DNA of 60,000 nucleotides. Origin: Phoronis australis (Eukaryota > Phoronida > Phoronidae). How positions within the stretch are numbered: the stretch's first letter is position 1; the number at the start of each line of letters is the position of its first letter. The DNA is taken from positions 300,752-360,751 of the forward strand of contig NMRA01000090.1 of NCBI GenBank assembly GCA_002633005.1, read 5' to 3'. Made by a program: the position numbers and the translations under genes. The notes below the pieces were generated by a model, which was not told the DNA's origin, ran no database searches, and was given only the letters and a program-made list of their open reading frames with translations. Positions 35,901 through 41,500 of the stretch are shown here, piece after piece.

Positions 35901-36617
35901 TGTTGTTTGTCGGGTAAAATGGCAGCTAGGAAATGAAGTGTGTCAAGAATTCAGTGTTGTGATTGGTCAGTAAAGCCGTCACACAAAATGCTAGTAATAC
36001 GTAAACGGGAAGGTACGTGTACATATATGCTTCCTCAACATTCGCAATCACTACTGTAGTAGTGTGTGGATATAGGACCTAGTGGTCACCAGCCAAACTA
36101 TCAAGGGCAATGTGATCAATACTCCCATACATCATCATTATATTCGTTATGTGAGAAAAAGTAATGCATTGCAAGGATTCCACTTTGAAAACTCACCATA
36201 TTTCGATTTCTGACGTTTGACTGTTATCAGTTGACAAACTTATTTGGCCCCAGCCACTGGTGTGTTGATCAACAGATGTACTTACCCTTCTGAGAGAACA
36301 ATATATCGCTTAGTTCGACAATGTTTTGCACATTTTTCAATTGTCATATCCTTGGATGTAATTTGATTTTCTATTCCTGTTTCAAATTCTACATCGTACG
36401 ACCCCATTCCAAATGCGTTCGTCAAAAGACATGAATACTTGCTAACACTAAGCTTTGATGATCTGGCTCTCCTTCGAGTCCTTTCTTGGTATTGATCACG
36501 ATGTAAGTACCATGTATTATCGAATTTCCTGGACTCTGATGCTTTTGCTGTTGTCAGAACTTCAAGGAAAAAGTCTGTGACAAGAAAGAATTGCATTACC
36601 GAATGACGACTGACCAT
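5756..36617 (-). CDS. WSC plus ~57-EGF-repeat type I membrane protein, 7 exons (gene-level entry)
   Basis: The model joins 36617-36286, 27096-26936, 25912-25685, 19910-12509, 9613-9432, 8988-8877 and 5906-5756. Every junction has GT-AG borders and matching phase (2, 1, 1, 2, 1, 2), giving 8568 nt or 2855 residues plus stop. Two EGF modules (Cys-x-Cys ... Cys) are completed exactly across introns 3 and 4, which strongly supports the model. Domain order is leader, WSC, two EGF, charged linker, about 55 EGF, TM helix, basic tail. Tandem EGF ectodomains with one TM helix typically serve cell-cell or cell-matrix adhesion or signalling; WSC is a putative carbohydrate-binding module. I do not recognise a named orthologue: it lacks the LNR and ankyrin parts of Notch and the laminin-G modules of Crumbs. 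The first exon and start are the least certain parts. Confidence 0.85.
5907..7205. other. Intron 6 of WSC/EGF gene, proximal part; nothing recognised
   Basis: AT-rich intronic DNA with no long ORF. A pair of short inverted segments (GCCCCTGACGTCA near 6350 and CGTCAGGGGCG near 6419) suggests a small fold-back of about 80 bp. Confidence 0.4.
7206..7760 (+). pseudogene. Degraded non-LTR retrotransposon reverse transcriptase
   Basis: Conceptual translation in shifting frames gives LINE reverse-transcriptase blocks in the right order: a CQAGFEKRYSTVDKI-type block near 7320, a FCAFIDFLKHL block near 7400, a PLLFTLYLNEFVE block near 7610 and the catalytic LLYADDMAL block near 7710. The spacing matches CR1/L2/Jockey-like palm domains. 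Multiple frameshifts and stops make it a dead fragment with no endonuclease or 3' end visible. It lies in the last intron of the WSC/EGF gene, antisense to it. Confidence 0.75.
7765..8265 (+). repeat. Dispersed ~480-bp repeat family, copy A
   Basis: This shares a colinear, diverged sequence with 23755-24235. Shared blocks include ATTTCGTTTCTGCAGTAATG, the GACAGCAACGTAAAC region, CACAAACTATATCCACA-like blocks and an ending GCCGGTGTAAAA. No coding capacity is seen, so it is probably a non-autonomous mobile element. Confidence 0.75.
8405..8600. repeat. Degenerate ACT/AGT trinucleotide-rich satellite
   Basis: Dense irregular ACT, AGT, ATT and TAC triplets (AGTACTAGTACTAC-like) with period-3 character. 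A related short patch recurs at 8826-8860. Both strands read as hydrophobic low-complexity ORFs, which is a by-product of the composition. Confidence 0.75.
8877..8988 (-). CDS. WSC/EGF gene exon 6: transmembrane helix
   Basis: Acceptor TTTTATTTCAG, donor GTAAGT, entering in phase 1 and leaving in phase 2. The 112-nt exon encodes EWTREYFFTKID followed by about 25 uninterrupted hydrophobic residues (IILVSLTASIVC, then FAIIIFLFLFLA) and a terminal Glu-Lys. This is a clear single membrane-spanning helix, and the next exon opens with basic residues. It makes the protein type I, with the EGF array outside. The exon is too short and too late in its frame to be found by an ATG-to-stop search. Confidence 0.85.
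9432..9613 (-). CDS. WSC/EGF gene exon 5: end of one EGF and last complete EGF
   Basis: The acceptor TGTATTTTAG joins codon AG|C. The first residues, SADFKGDRC, complete the EGF begun at the end of the giant exon (CHC-SADFKGDRC has correct Cys5-Cys6 spacing). A juxtamembrane EGF follows: CASNPC, GVC, GFKCIC, RDC. The donor is AAAG|GTAGTT, phase 1. A competing AG five bases downstream would give a stop, so TTTTAG is the used acceptor. The exon ends with a Gly/Ser/Asn-rich stalk before the TM helix. Confidence 0.88.
9614..10404. other. Intron 4 of WSC/EGF gene, proximal part; nothing recognised
   Basis: No coding or repeat structure is supported in this part of the intron. Confidence 0.4.
10413..10552. 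mobile_element. Penelope-like inverted repeat with two hammerhead-like cores
   Basis: Inverted arms of about 52 bp (10413-10464 and 10499-10552) around a short loop. Each arm carries CCTGAAGATGAG, a short stem (GAGA 10514-10517 with TCTC 10524-10527 in the right arm) and GAAA or GAAG. This is a CUGAAGA, stem II, GAAA order like a hammerhead core, one copy per strand. Such motifs are known in Penelope-like terminal repeats, and a Penelope GIY-YIG fragment lies 0.9 kb away. Ribozyme activity is inferred only. Confidence 0.5.
10759..11009. mobile_element. Fold-back MITE with nested GC-rich palindromes
   Basis: The outer arms (TAGGCAAAAATTTGAATTTC ... GAAATTCATTTTTATGCCTA) pair over about 40-50 bp including the GGCCTCGATTTTGAGG-type block. 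Between them are three further palindromic units with GGGGCC or GGCCTC arms separated by ATATTAATATAG-like spacers. The whole 250 bp can fold into one long imperfect hairpin. There is no coding capacity. It lies in intron 4 of the WSC/EGF gene, immediately next to the inverted-repeat arm at 11003. Confidence 0.7.
11003..11966 (+). mobile_element. Penelope-like fragment: inverted repeats around GIY-YIG remnant
   Basis: Arms 11003-11127 and 11850-11966 are inverted copies of about 115 bp; shared blocks include ACATTTCATAATAAAACAGT and GCTATCGTGTATGATACATG. They enclose about 720 bp with a decayed Penelope endonuclease. Penelope-like elements are known for terminal repeats that can be in inverted order. 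The reverse transcriptase is missing, so this is an internally deleted copy. Confidence 0.65.
11390..11712 (+). pseudogene. Penelope-like GIY-YIG endonuclease remnant
   Basis: Two overlapping frames together give LIYQFNGPHNDCIRS, then RYVGYNNCT, then HLQNGSIKDHFQTLHKK, and finally IIEALIIKTETPDIN and a short tail. The order, a Cys-rich LIYxFxCPHxxC block then YVGxTTxxL, followed by the IxEAxxIxxxxPxIN motif, matches the C-terminal GIY-YIG nuclease of Penelope-like retroelements. At least one frameshift lies near 11480-11500, and an expected Cys reads Gly. It is non-functional. It is antisense to the host gene. Confidence 0.65.
12110..12362. repeat. ATACATA/TGCATG low-complexity repeat
   Basis: Irregular tracts of ATACAT, GTATAT, TGTATG and CATGCA run for about 250 bp. 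Overlapping ORFs on both strands here are compositional artefacts. Confidence 0.8.
12509..19910 (-). CDS. WSC/EGF gene exon 4: giant exon with ~53 EGF repeats and charged linker
   Basis: A 7402-nt exon, acceptor AATTTAATTGCAG and donor CAG|GTAACT, phases 1 in and 2 out. It opens with GFKEDKGMC, finishing an EGF begun in exon 3. About 200 residues follow, rich in Glu, Arg, Gln and Ala with heptad-like stretches (EAEKKALRLALERANSQQ; DKRILEKLKRDKEEMDLRRR). From about 19284 down to the end come about 53 EGF modules. Roughly the first 22 are mostly 38-residue calcium-binding type (D/E-I-N-E-C-E-S-A-P-C ... GxxC); later ones are mixed non-calcium modules with longer linkers and inserts. No frameshift is seen over 2466 codons. 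The frame remains open upstream to 19974, but that stretch lacks a signal peptide and is intronic. EGF arrays usually have many exons, so one 7.4 kb exon is unusual. Confidence 0.92.
16770..19150 (-). repeat. ~114-bp tandem coding repeats (calcium-binding EGF array)
   Basis: The minus strand repeats a unit of about 38 codons whose DNA is itself similar: the complement of CATTCNTTNATNTC, cysteine TGT/TGC positions and GAGTGTGAAAGTGC-like stretches recur at about 114-bp spacing. The repeat is therefore visible at the nucleotide level, consistent with in-exon tandem duplication. It is part of exon 4, not a CRISPR array or satellite. Confidence 0.8.
19990..20195. repeat. Transposon-end-like repeat remnant
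   Basis: Contains a perfect GGGGGTCCGGACCCCC palindrome and ends with GATCCACCCCTGGCTAG. These C-rich ends with GATCC-CCCTGG resemble terminal sequences of short non-autonomous DNA elements. Related C-rich ends are seen near 33042, 35040-35105 and 39660-39712. Family assignment is uncertain. Confidence 0.4.
20588..21192. mobile_element. MITE with TATGRTGGGCCGTTG termini and TTACGAGCGTAA subrepeats
   Basis: The left end reads TATGATGGGCCGTTGGGGGG and the right end, on the other strand, TATGGTGGGCCGTTGAGGGG; both continue into GAAAGTGT. Inside each flank are many copies of TTACGAGCGTAATT and TTTTACGGCGACAC in both orientations (about 20638-20730 and 20955-21165). The central 220 bp is unique. 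The length is about 605 bp with no transposase. A TA target duplication is possible. Confidence 0.75.
21193..23363. other. Intron 3 of WSC/EGF gene; nothing recognised
   Basis: No ORF with a recognisable domain and no clear repeat. A G/C-rich stretch directly beyond the MITE (21195-21230) is unremarkable. Confidence 0.4.
23364..23475. repeat. GC-rich fold-back repeat, copy A
   Basis: Contains AGCCCCCTATGGTGCGCCGC followed by an inverted GGGCAGCGCACC and a second GGTGCGCCGCCC. The same modules (CTATAGCCCC, AGCCCCCTATGGTGCGCCGC and GGGCGGCGCA) recur at 37024-37172. Probably a small non-autonomous fold-back element. Confidence 0.65.
23755..24235 (+). repeat. Dispersed ~480-bp repeat family, copy B
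   Basis: This is the second copy of the repeat at 7765-8265, in the same orientation. Both copies end at GCCGGTGTAAAA. Divergence and small indels are visible, so it is not a recent duplication. Confidence 0.75.
24236..25416. other. Intron 3 of WSC/EGF gene, distal part; nothing recognised
   Basis: Only short ORFs without domains. Confidence 0.4.
25417..25626. repeat. 27-bp minisatellite, about 7.5 copies
   Basis: The unit GGTGATNNATGTAATCACGA plus TGAYGGT repeats at 27 bp. Every third unit has GATGTCAGT in place of GATGACGGT, giving an 81-bp higher-order period. It reads open on the plus strand as a 9-residue repeat (ECNHDDGGD-like). No start context, splice or homology supports translation. 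Confidence 0.85.
25685..25912 (-). CDS. WSC/EGF gene exon 3: first EGF and most of the second
   Basis: Acceptor CACCCAAG, donor ACAAG|GTGCCT, phase 1 on both sides. It encodes APCHRHNHC, QHGGFC, a basic loop (KKHHRLRRRSRD), then CKCEPGYRGDHC: a complete six-Cys EGF with an unusually Arg/His-rich Cys3-Cys4 loop. A second EGF starts at CDESGRNPC and runs to FSCACLQ. Its last part, GFKEDKGMC, is the first codons of exon 4, with spacing exactly right. A frame running past the donor stops soon after and is intronic. Confidence 0.88.
25913..26935. other. Intron 2 of WSC/EGF gene; nothing recognised
   Basis: AT-rich intron of about 1 kb. The small ORF at 26382-26609 (minus) has no splice-consistent use: candidate junctions run into stops. 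Confidence 0.5.
26936..27096 (-). CDS. WSC/EGF gene exon 2: C-terminal half of WSC domain
   Basis: Acceptor ATTAATCATATTTAG, donor GGAG|GTGAGA, phase 2 in and 1 out, 161 nt. Joined to exon 1 it reads EG-NRCGCCRTANALTFL, then PNDLCSIFCVGDQNEVCGGK and GMYSVYRTNN. The CxxxCxGxxxxxCGGxxxxSVYR pattern is the hallmark ending of WSC domains. The exon links phase-perfectly to exon 1 upstream and exon 3 downstream. No ATG-started ORF covers it. Confidence 0.85.
27097..28080. other. Intron 1 of WSC/EGF gene, left part; nothing recognised
   Basis: AT-rich intronic DNA before the piggyBac region; no coding or repeat structure supported. Confidence 0.4.
28399..30178 (-). CDS. piggyBac transposase, main exon
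   Basis: This exon encodes 593 residues of a PGBD/piggyBac DDD transposase that cuts and pastes at TTAA. Seen in order: an acidic N-terminus (SDGDITDEDSGDEDSGG), a basic stretch, the RNase-H-like core with Asp in LSIDESMIPYYG, Asp in LTFDNLFTSLDL and Asp in GGVDRMDQNIDKYR, then a C-terminal cysteine-rich zinc domain (CAVCKMKTKRFCVKCD, then CFMAFH). All three catalytic Asp are present and the frame is open throughout. With the 14-nt first exon, the protein is about 597 residues, normal for the family. A longer frame to 30264 starts inside the subterminal motif and is probably intronic. It lies in intron 1 of the WSC/EGF gene, same strand. Confidence 0.9.
30389..30402 (-). CDS. piggyBac transposase, first coding exon (14 nt)
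   Basis: ATGTCTCAAAGAAG followed by GTAAGC. Joined to the acceptor TTTATTTGGCAG at 30179 it gives MSQRR-NLTVNDAVAMLED in frame, a natural start just ahead of the acidic region. The 210-bp intron contains a copy of the GTCCC/GGGAC motif. The alternative start at 30264 would add 28 residues encoded partly by that motif. Confidence 0.7.
30613..31000. other. Intron 1 of WSC/EGF gene; nothing recognised
   Basis: AT-rich, no coding sign. Confidence 0.4.
31010..32505. repeat. Cluster of dispersed GTAGTGTACGTACC motifs
   Basis: Seven near-copies of GTAGTGTACGTACC lie at about 31011, 31134, 31154, 31300, 31457, 31476 and 32488, irregularly spaced but all on the plus strand. The core GTACGTAC is self-complementary. 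Surrounding sequence differs, so this is not a simple tandem repeat. Confidence 0.6.
31640..31745. repeat. CGACCC-rich minisatellite
   Basis: Units such as CCCTCGACCCACGACC recur with about 14-20 bp period. A minus-strand ORF here is glycine/valine-rich low complexity. Confidence 0.75.
31746..33041. other. Intron 1 of WSC/EGF gene; nothing else recognised
   Basis: No supported feature apart from the last GTACGTAC motif near 32488. Confidence 0.4.
33042..35105. mobile_element. Possible hAT-like element with CAGTGGCG termini
   Basis: The left end reads CAGTGGCGAATTTACG and the right end, on the other strand, CAGTGGCGGATCTACAGG. CAGTG(G/T) inverted termini are typical of hAT-superfamily elements. 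Flanking 8-mers do not match, so these may be ends of two different elements. Internal ORFs (33653-34012 plus, 34022-34369 minus) show no recognisable transposase motif. One N at 33111 interrupts the left end. Confidence 0.4.
33189..33465. repeat. Duplicated ~90-bp palindromic unit
   Basis: Segments near 33189-33275 and 33369-33465 share AGTTCGC-GAGGGACCAGA, GTACACTGA and CTGGCCTGGTCC with a following CGAGAC-type block, at about 180-bp period. Inside each unit GGGACCAG and CTGGTCC are complementary, so each can fold back. A third partial GGGACCAAA-AGTACT occurs between them. Confidence 0.6.
35106..36285. other. Intron 1 of WSC/EGF gene next to exon 1
   Basis: No exon supported. A perfect hairpin lies at 35883-35919 (13-bp arms TTTTACCCGACAA / TTGTCGGGTAAAA with an 11-nt loop). 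An open frame at 35658-35936 (plus) has no domain. Confidence 0.5.
36286..36617 (-). CDS. WSC/EGF gene exon 1: leader and N-terminal half of WSC
   Basis: Opens MVSRHSVMQFFLVTD with a second Met at residue 8. The following FFLVTDFFLEVLTTAKA is hydrophobic enough for a weak signal peptide, though interrupted by acidic residues. After a basic Arg-rich patch (QERTRRRARSSK), YSCLLTNAFGMGSYDVEF and KDMTIEKCAKHCRTKRYIVL form the first half of a WSC domain (MTIEKC...HC is its signature). Donor GAAGG|GTAAGT, phase 2, matching exon 2. The frame is open a few codons upstream, so another 5' exon is possible. XYLB starts about 1.9 kb away in the opposite direction. Confidence 0.75.
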
Positions 36618-37023
36618 TTTGTTTAATCCATGAATGTAGGTCTGCTATGAACGACAATAACCATTCACAGCAATGTAGCGTGCAATCTGTGATTCGCCTG
36701 CGCGTGCACCAGTCTGAAAATATTTCAGTGTTTTTCGCTTGTCAGCATAGCAAGCCTACTAAGTTTAAACTTTAAGTTATCTTTGGACATGATTAGAGTG
36801 TGACTGACCTTCAGTGGAGAACAAATCATCGAAAGTATGCTCATAGTACTCGAAACGTGTTTTGCGGGAACATTCAACATGAATCATTATTCCACCGTTT
36901 CATCAGGCGTGTTCTGTAAACACGAGCTTTCCTGAAAAAGCAACAGATCACGCAATACTTCACGAGATATTGCGTAGCACGTGATTACTCATTCTTTGCG
37001 AGGTTCTCTCGTCTACGGAACTC

Positions 37024-37172
37024 ACATGGGCGGCGCATCAGTGAAAAAAGTGGGGCCCGGGCTAAAGCCCCCTCAGCCCCCCTGTGGTGCAACGCCTATA
37101 GACCATGTGTGGCGTAGCACTGAAAAAAGTGGGGCTATAGCCCCCAGCCCCCTATGGTGCGCCGCCCATGAC
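37024..37172. repeat. GC-rich fold-back repeat, copy B
   Basis: Two linked units of TGGGGCTATAGCCCCC-AGC and CTATGGTGCGCCGCCCATG flanked by CATGGGCGGCGCA at the left, an inverted match to the right end. Same family as 23364-23475. It lies in the shared promoter region. Confidence 0.65.
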
Positions 37173-38069
37173 TCAACCGATCGAGGTGTTTCTTGAAAAG
37201 GGACTTAGTCAGACATTTGGTGTAACGCTCCATTCAACTGTTTCTCAAAAATCAGACTTATGCATAAATCTAAAGTCTTTAAGAAAATACAAACAACTGC
37301 TAGTTACTCCTGCTGGGATAATTCATATAGATTGTTTCTAGACTGTGATGTGCGATCAAACTTACTTGGAAAAACCTTTTTAGGCACCAGAGTGAATATG
37401 AGAGCGAAAGGCCAAATTTCTATCTAGTGAAATCTAAAGTCACTTCACAAACGGGCTGCGTTCCGTTTACTTTTGGAGACACTCGCGATGAAAAAGCTGG
37501 TTGTGTGATCACGTGTAAATCATGGCGATGATTCGCGAAAAAAATAAGTTTATTTACGTTTTCGAGATTCTTGGATCCACGGCCGCTGCGCAGGATCGAG
37601 TCACTATCAATCGTAGACCTAGTCTGTGCTGAGTTCCATCAGTAGACGGTGCTTAATTTGCTGCGAATTCTTCACACGAAACACAAACAATAGCGCCATA
37701 ATGAAACCCTCCGACAATCACCCCGACCCAATCGGTGACCACCTTGTTTATTCATGGTTAAGGCCTGCAGGCAAGTCACCAAGCATCACTCTTTGAGAAT
37801 TAATCTCATTTACTACCGTGATTTTGCCAGAGTGTTAATTGTGCGATCTTGCTTTTCTCTCACGGAAAATTATGTCGCAAGCTCGTCGCATAGATATCGA
37901 TAGATAGGAGTATTAATAGTTCAATTTAGATACAATAAAGATAATGACAAGCATTTATCGGCAACCGGCTGATGTGGGCCCAAGGTACGATATTCATGTG
38001 ACTTGTACTGTTATGTCCAACAAAGAACACAATGGAAGTGTCCCAGCTCAGTGTGCGTGAACTTGGAAT

Positions 38070-38417
38070 CCTGCTTAATGCCAAGATCGCGTATGCGTGA
38101 AATTGGAATTAAATTTTCATTTGGGCGATTCTGTTCAGTGTAAAACGGGAATTTTTGCAATTGTTTGCCTCATGGACGCCCATTTTCTCCTTTAGCATAA
38201 CTTGTCAAGGAATATGAATGGTTAAATCAATTATTGTTTGGTGACTAAGATCGCCATTTGAAACGGTTTATTGGTTCGTTATCTTATTAATATGTAATTT
38301 TATTTAGTACAGTGCAAATTTTTAATAACGTAAACGTGATTCTTAGGTGAACTTTTCAACTTTCCACGTGTGTTCCAAGTTCACTCACGCATACGGGATC
38401 TTGAGATTAAGCAATGC
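38070..38417. mobile_element. Fold-back MITE upstream of XYLB
   Basis: The left arm (CTGCTTAATGCCAAGATCGC, then GTATGCGTGAA) and right arm, read on the other strand (TTGCTTAATCTCAAGATCCC, then GTATGCGTGAGTG), are inverted over about 45 bp around a 255-bp AT-rich centre. A second GTGCGTGAACTTGGAA block lies just outside the left arm. No coding capacity. Confidence 0.65.
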
Positions 38418-38547
38418 GCTCAAGCACAGGACTAGGCCCAGTCCGCATCAAAGCTGTAAGTAAACTCACTAGATGTCGCTAAAGTAAACTTTCGCCGGAA
38501 GAGGAGTGTTGGGGATTTATGGGGCATAGGTCAATGAACTTCATACC

Positions 38548-38592
38548 ATGTCTGCCAGATTGTTTTTAGGGTTTGATTTGAGCACGCAACAG
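38548..38592 (+). CDS. XYLB: Xylulokinase exon 1
   Basis: ATG in a good context (ATACCATGTCT) gives MSARLFLGFDLSTQQ and then CAG|GTAACG, phase 0. GFDLSTQQ is the first nucleotide-binding loop of FGGY-family xylulokinases, at the expected distance from the start. It joins in frame to exon 2 at 42226. The exon is only 45 nt. Confidence 0.85.
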
Positions 38593-41500
38593 GTAACGGG
38601 ATGTTGTTGGTTGCTTCAGTGTAAAAGCTTGCAGATCATTTTCATGAACTGAATTCTTTGCTGTGCCTGTGTGGGCTTGCCTTTATGTAGCCTTCGTTCA
38701 AAGCTGCATACATTTTGACAATAGTCTTCATACAGCTAGCTGGCTGGTGAGCCGTTATGCTAGCTAACCTGCTAGCCCAACATTTTGTCTGTAAACATTT
38801 GCTCGGAGCACGATTGTGGATGCACATAGCACCGAATGGGGGGAAACCCCTGTCTTCCCAGGAAAATTTTTCTGTTTTTTGCTCTAAAAATCAAGCATTT
38901 TCCTTGATTTCCGAAGTATTATCCAAGAAAAAAGGCAAAAAAATGTAGAAAATGTCAATCAGGAAAAATTGCAAGCGCCACAGACTCGAACTCACGACCA
39001 GGCGGATATAGCGCGTGTGGTTTACCACTGCACCACCACAATATAACTCCTAATTTGGTACTAAGAGACCTACTTGTTTATGGTCCACAGTGTTTGCGTG
39101 TGAAACCTTCTTTTTGTAATGCTTATTAGATGTTTTATGTTTTGTGCAACCAGTTCATAATAAATTTGTTGTATTTAAAATAGTCTTCAATTGCCCAAAA
39201 GACCAAATCCGTTTTTGTGTTGGCAATAATGACGCAATAATGCTTTGGAAATCGTCTTAAGTTTGACAAAGAGAGCATTGTGAGTTTCTGAGTGATTCAC
39301 TAAGGCTTCGAATAAAATTGACATCTTACCAGCAGCTTCTGTTTTTTCATCATCACAAAGATTTCATTTTCTTTAAAAAATGAAGTAATTTTCTTCATTG
39401 CACAGTGGAGCAGACGACGGAAACAGAGTCGTAGTGCCCAGCACCACTGCCGGTCGCCTGAGATATCGCGGGAGAACCTATACTTAGCCATAGTTCCGTT
39501 ACCATTAATTGCGTGTGTTCCGAATTTGACACTTGAAATTGGATCTGAGCCCCCCAAACACTAAAACTGCACACATTTAAATCTTGTTTCAGCCATATAA
39601 TTTTGATTACCGGGGTTAATTAATAAACTCAACATTTCCCTACGCTGTTGCTGTTATATTTTTTTTTNGGGGGGGGCAGGGGGCCCGACCCCCCTAAATC
39701 CGCTTATGAGCTGTATGAACTGAAGACTATCGATCGTATCGTTAAAGGCAAAGACAACCTTTTTTCATGTCATTTTGAGCGAAAATAAGGTTGGTTGGTT
39801 ATCCTAGACATATTTTCCACTTAATTACAGCTTTTCGTAATTTTGTTAATTACTCGTACGCTACTCCGGAAGTGACATTTTAGGAGGCAAGCATTTCGCG
39901 CCAATTTCTTTTCATATAGTCTGACTCTGAGAGCTGCCGAGTCAGTCATTGTTCTACCTCGGTTGTGTTAAGTTACATCGTCGTTTGCTTTCATTTACTA
40001 GTCAGTCAACATGCCACACTGTTGCTGCGTACCGGGATGTACTAATTATTGTCTCACAAGTGCTTTGGGAGTACCTTAGCATCGCTTTCCGATGGATGAC
40101 ACACTTCGCCGTACTTGGCTCGTTCGTGCGAAGAACGCAGCGTTACCCGTCCACGCAACGTACAAAGCAGTCGAGAATTACCGTGTGTGTGGCAAGCACT
40201 TTCTGCCGTCCGATTACGAAAGGGATTAGTACGCTGAACTGATGAAGGTCCCTGCGAAACAACGCCTGAAGAAGGATGCCATTCCGTCTGTGCTGATTCT
40301 CGGCAGTGCCCCGTCGCCACCCCCGAGAAGTGCGTTTTTTGAAGAGAGAAGCCTCGCGAGCTGTGGCCAGTACAGTGACTGGAGCCAGTGGAGGCACTTC
40401 ATCCACTGTCACCCGTGCCTCCAAACGTACCCCAGAGCGTGCCATTCCTGGAACCAGTAGTGATTCGCCCTGTGCTGTTTTCTCCAGCCCAGAGCCTCTA
40501 AGCAGCCCTACAGCGATATTGAGTAGTGGGAGTGATTACAGGCCCAGTTCGACAACCAGTGAAGAGGACAGTTCGTCGTCCAGTGGGAACTATTTAGAAG
40601 GTGCCAGATGTGTGGCGAGGGAGTCACACGACACGATGTAAGCAGTTTGGGTGCTCAGGTCACCATCCAGTGGGAGTGTGTCGCGGGACACTCTGGCAAG
40701 TGAGACAGTTGTTCCTCTCTCCGTGGTATGCCGGAGGTCCACTTAACCGTGTCTAGTAGTGGCTTGGCCTCATCGAACTCTGAACAGCACAAGCGTTCCA
40801 TTGAGGTAGGCATAACAACGCTCAAAGTGCATTTGCACCAAGATGTGTCACCACGTCTGTCCTCAGTAGCCACCTCGTTTCTCTCAACAGCTGCCTGAGT
40901 CTGTGCGTACTCTGCCTCGTTATACTCGGGCTCAAACATTTACCCACCCACTGAATGTCCGTGAAAAAATTCCTCGTCACCACTGCTGTGAACAAGGTCT
41001 CCGTCACTAACACTACTGTCACTGTGATACGGGTCACCGACTCCAGCCATTTTCAGCTTACAACACACTAAACAATCCCTAAATCCAACGTAGTTGAGTT
41101 CTCTACTAACCTGTCTTGCCGCAGAATACTCGCTGATGGAAAGTGGTGACGACAATTGTTGAAAAACAGCACAAAACAAAAGTAGAATAGAACAGATTCG
41201 CACGGTAAACTCAATGCAAAACCAAATGGCGGGAAACGATTGCCTCCTAAAACGTCACTTCCGGAGTAGAGGACGAGTAATTAATAAAATTACGAAAAGC
41301 TGTAATTAAGTGGAAAATATGCCTAGGATAACCAACCAACCTTATTTTAGCTCAAAATGACATGAAAAAAGGTTGCCTTCGCCTTTAATGACGTCAACTA
41401 ATATAGCTAGGTAACACGCTGTGTAGAGCTCTGTTAAACCCCAAAATTTCACACAGCCCGGGTTGTTCTTCTTGTCACACCACCGAAGATGATGCTAGCA

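Larger units (their letters stand above)
36618..38547. promoter_or_regulatory. Divergent intergenic region between WSC/EGF gene and XYLB
   Basis: The two genes are head to head, so this 1.9 kb must contain both promoters unless unseen 5' exons exist. No TATA box stands out. A CCGGAAG ETS-type motif lies at 38492-38498, about 50 nt before the XYLB start codon, in keeping with a TATA-less housekeeping promoter. Two fold-back repeats (37024-37172 and 38070-38417) sit inside it. Confidence 0.5.
39742..41388. mobile_element. Kolobok-like DNA transposon with THAP and P2X7-like ORFs (element 2)
   Basis: Near-perfect inverted repeats of about 145-165 bp (39746-39910 and 41220-41384), flanked by TTAA (39742-39745 and 41385-41388). 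Both ends begin AGGCRAAGRCAACC. The length is 1.64 kb. Inside, a THAP pseudogene runs plus and a P2X7-like cysteine-rich ORF runs minus; they converge near 40650. TTAA targets, TTAA-AGG ends and THAP are Kolobok features. No DDE core is seen, so it is non-autonomous. It sits in XYLB intron 1. The high match of the arms suggests fairly recent insertion. Confidence 0.8.

Noticed and set aside
38974-39043. Functional tRNA gene
   Set aside because: A and B boxes are recognisable but stems do not pair; no sound cloverleaf.
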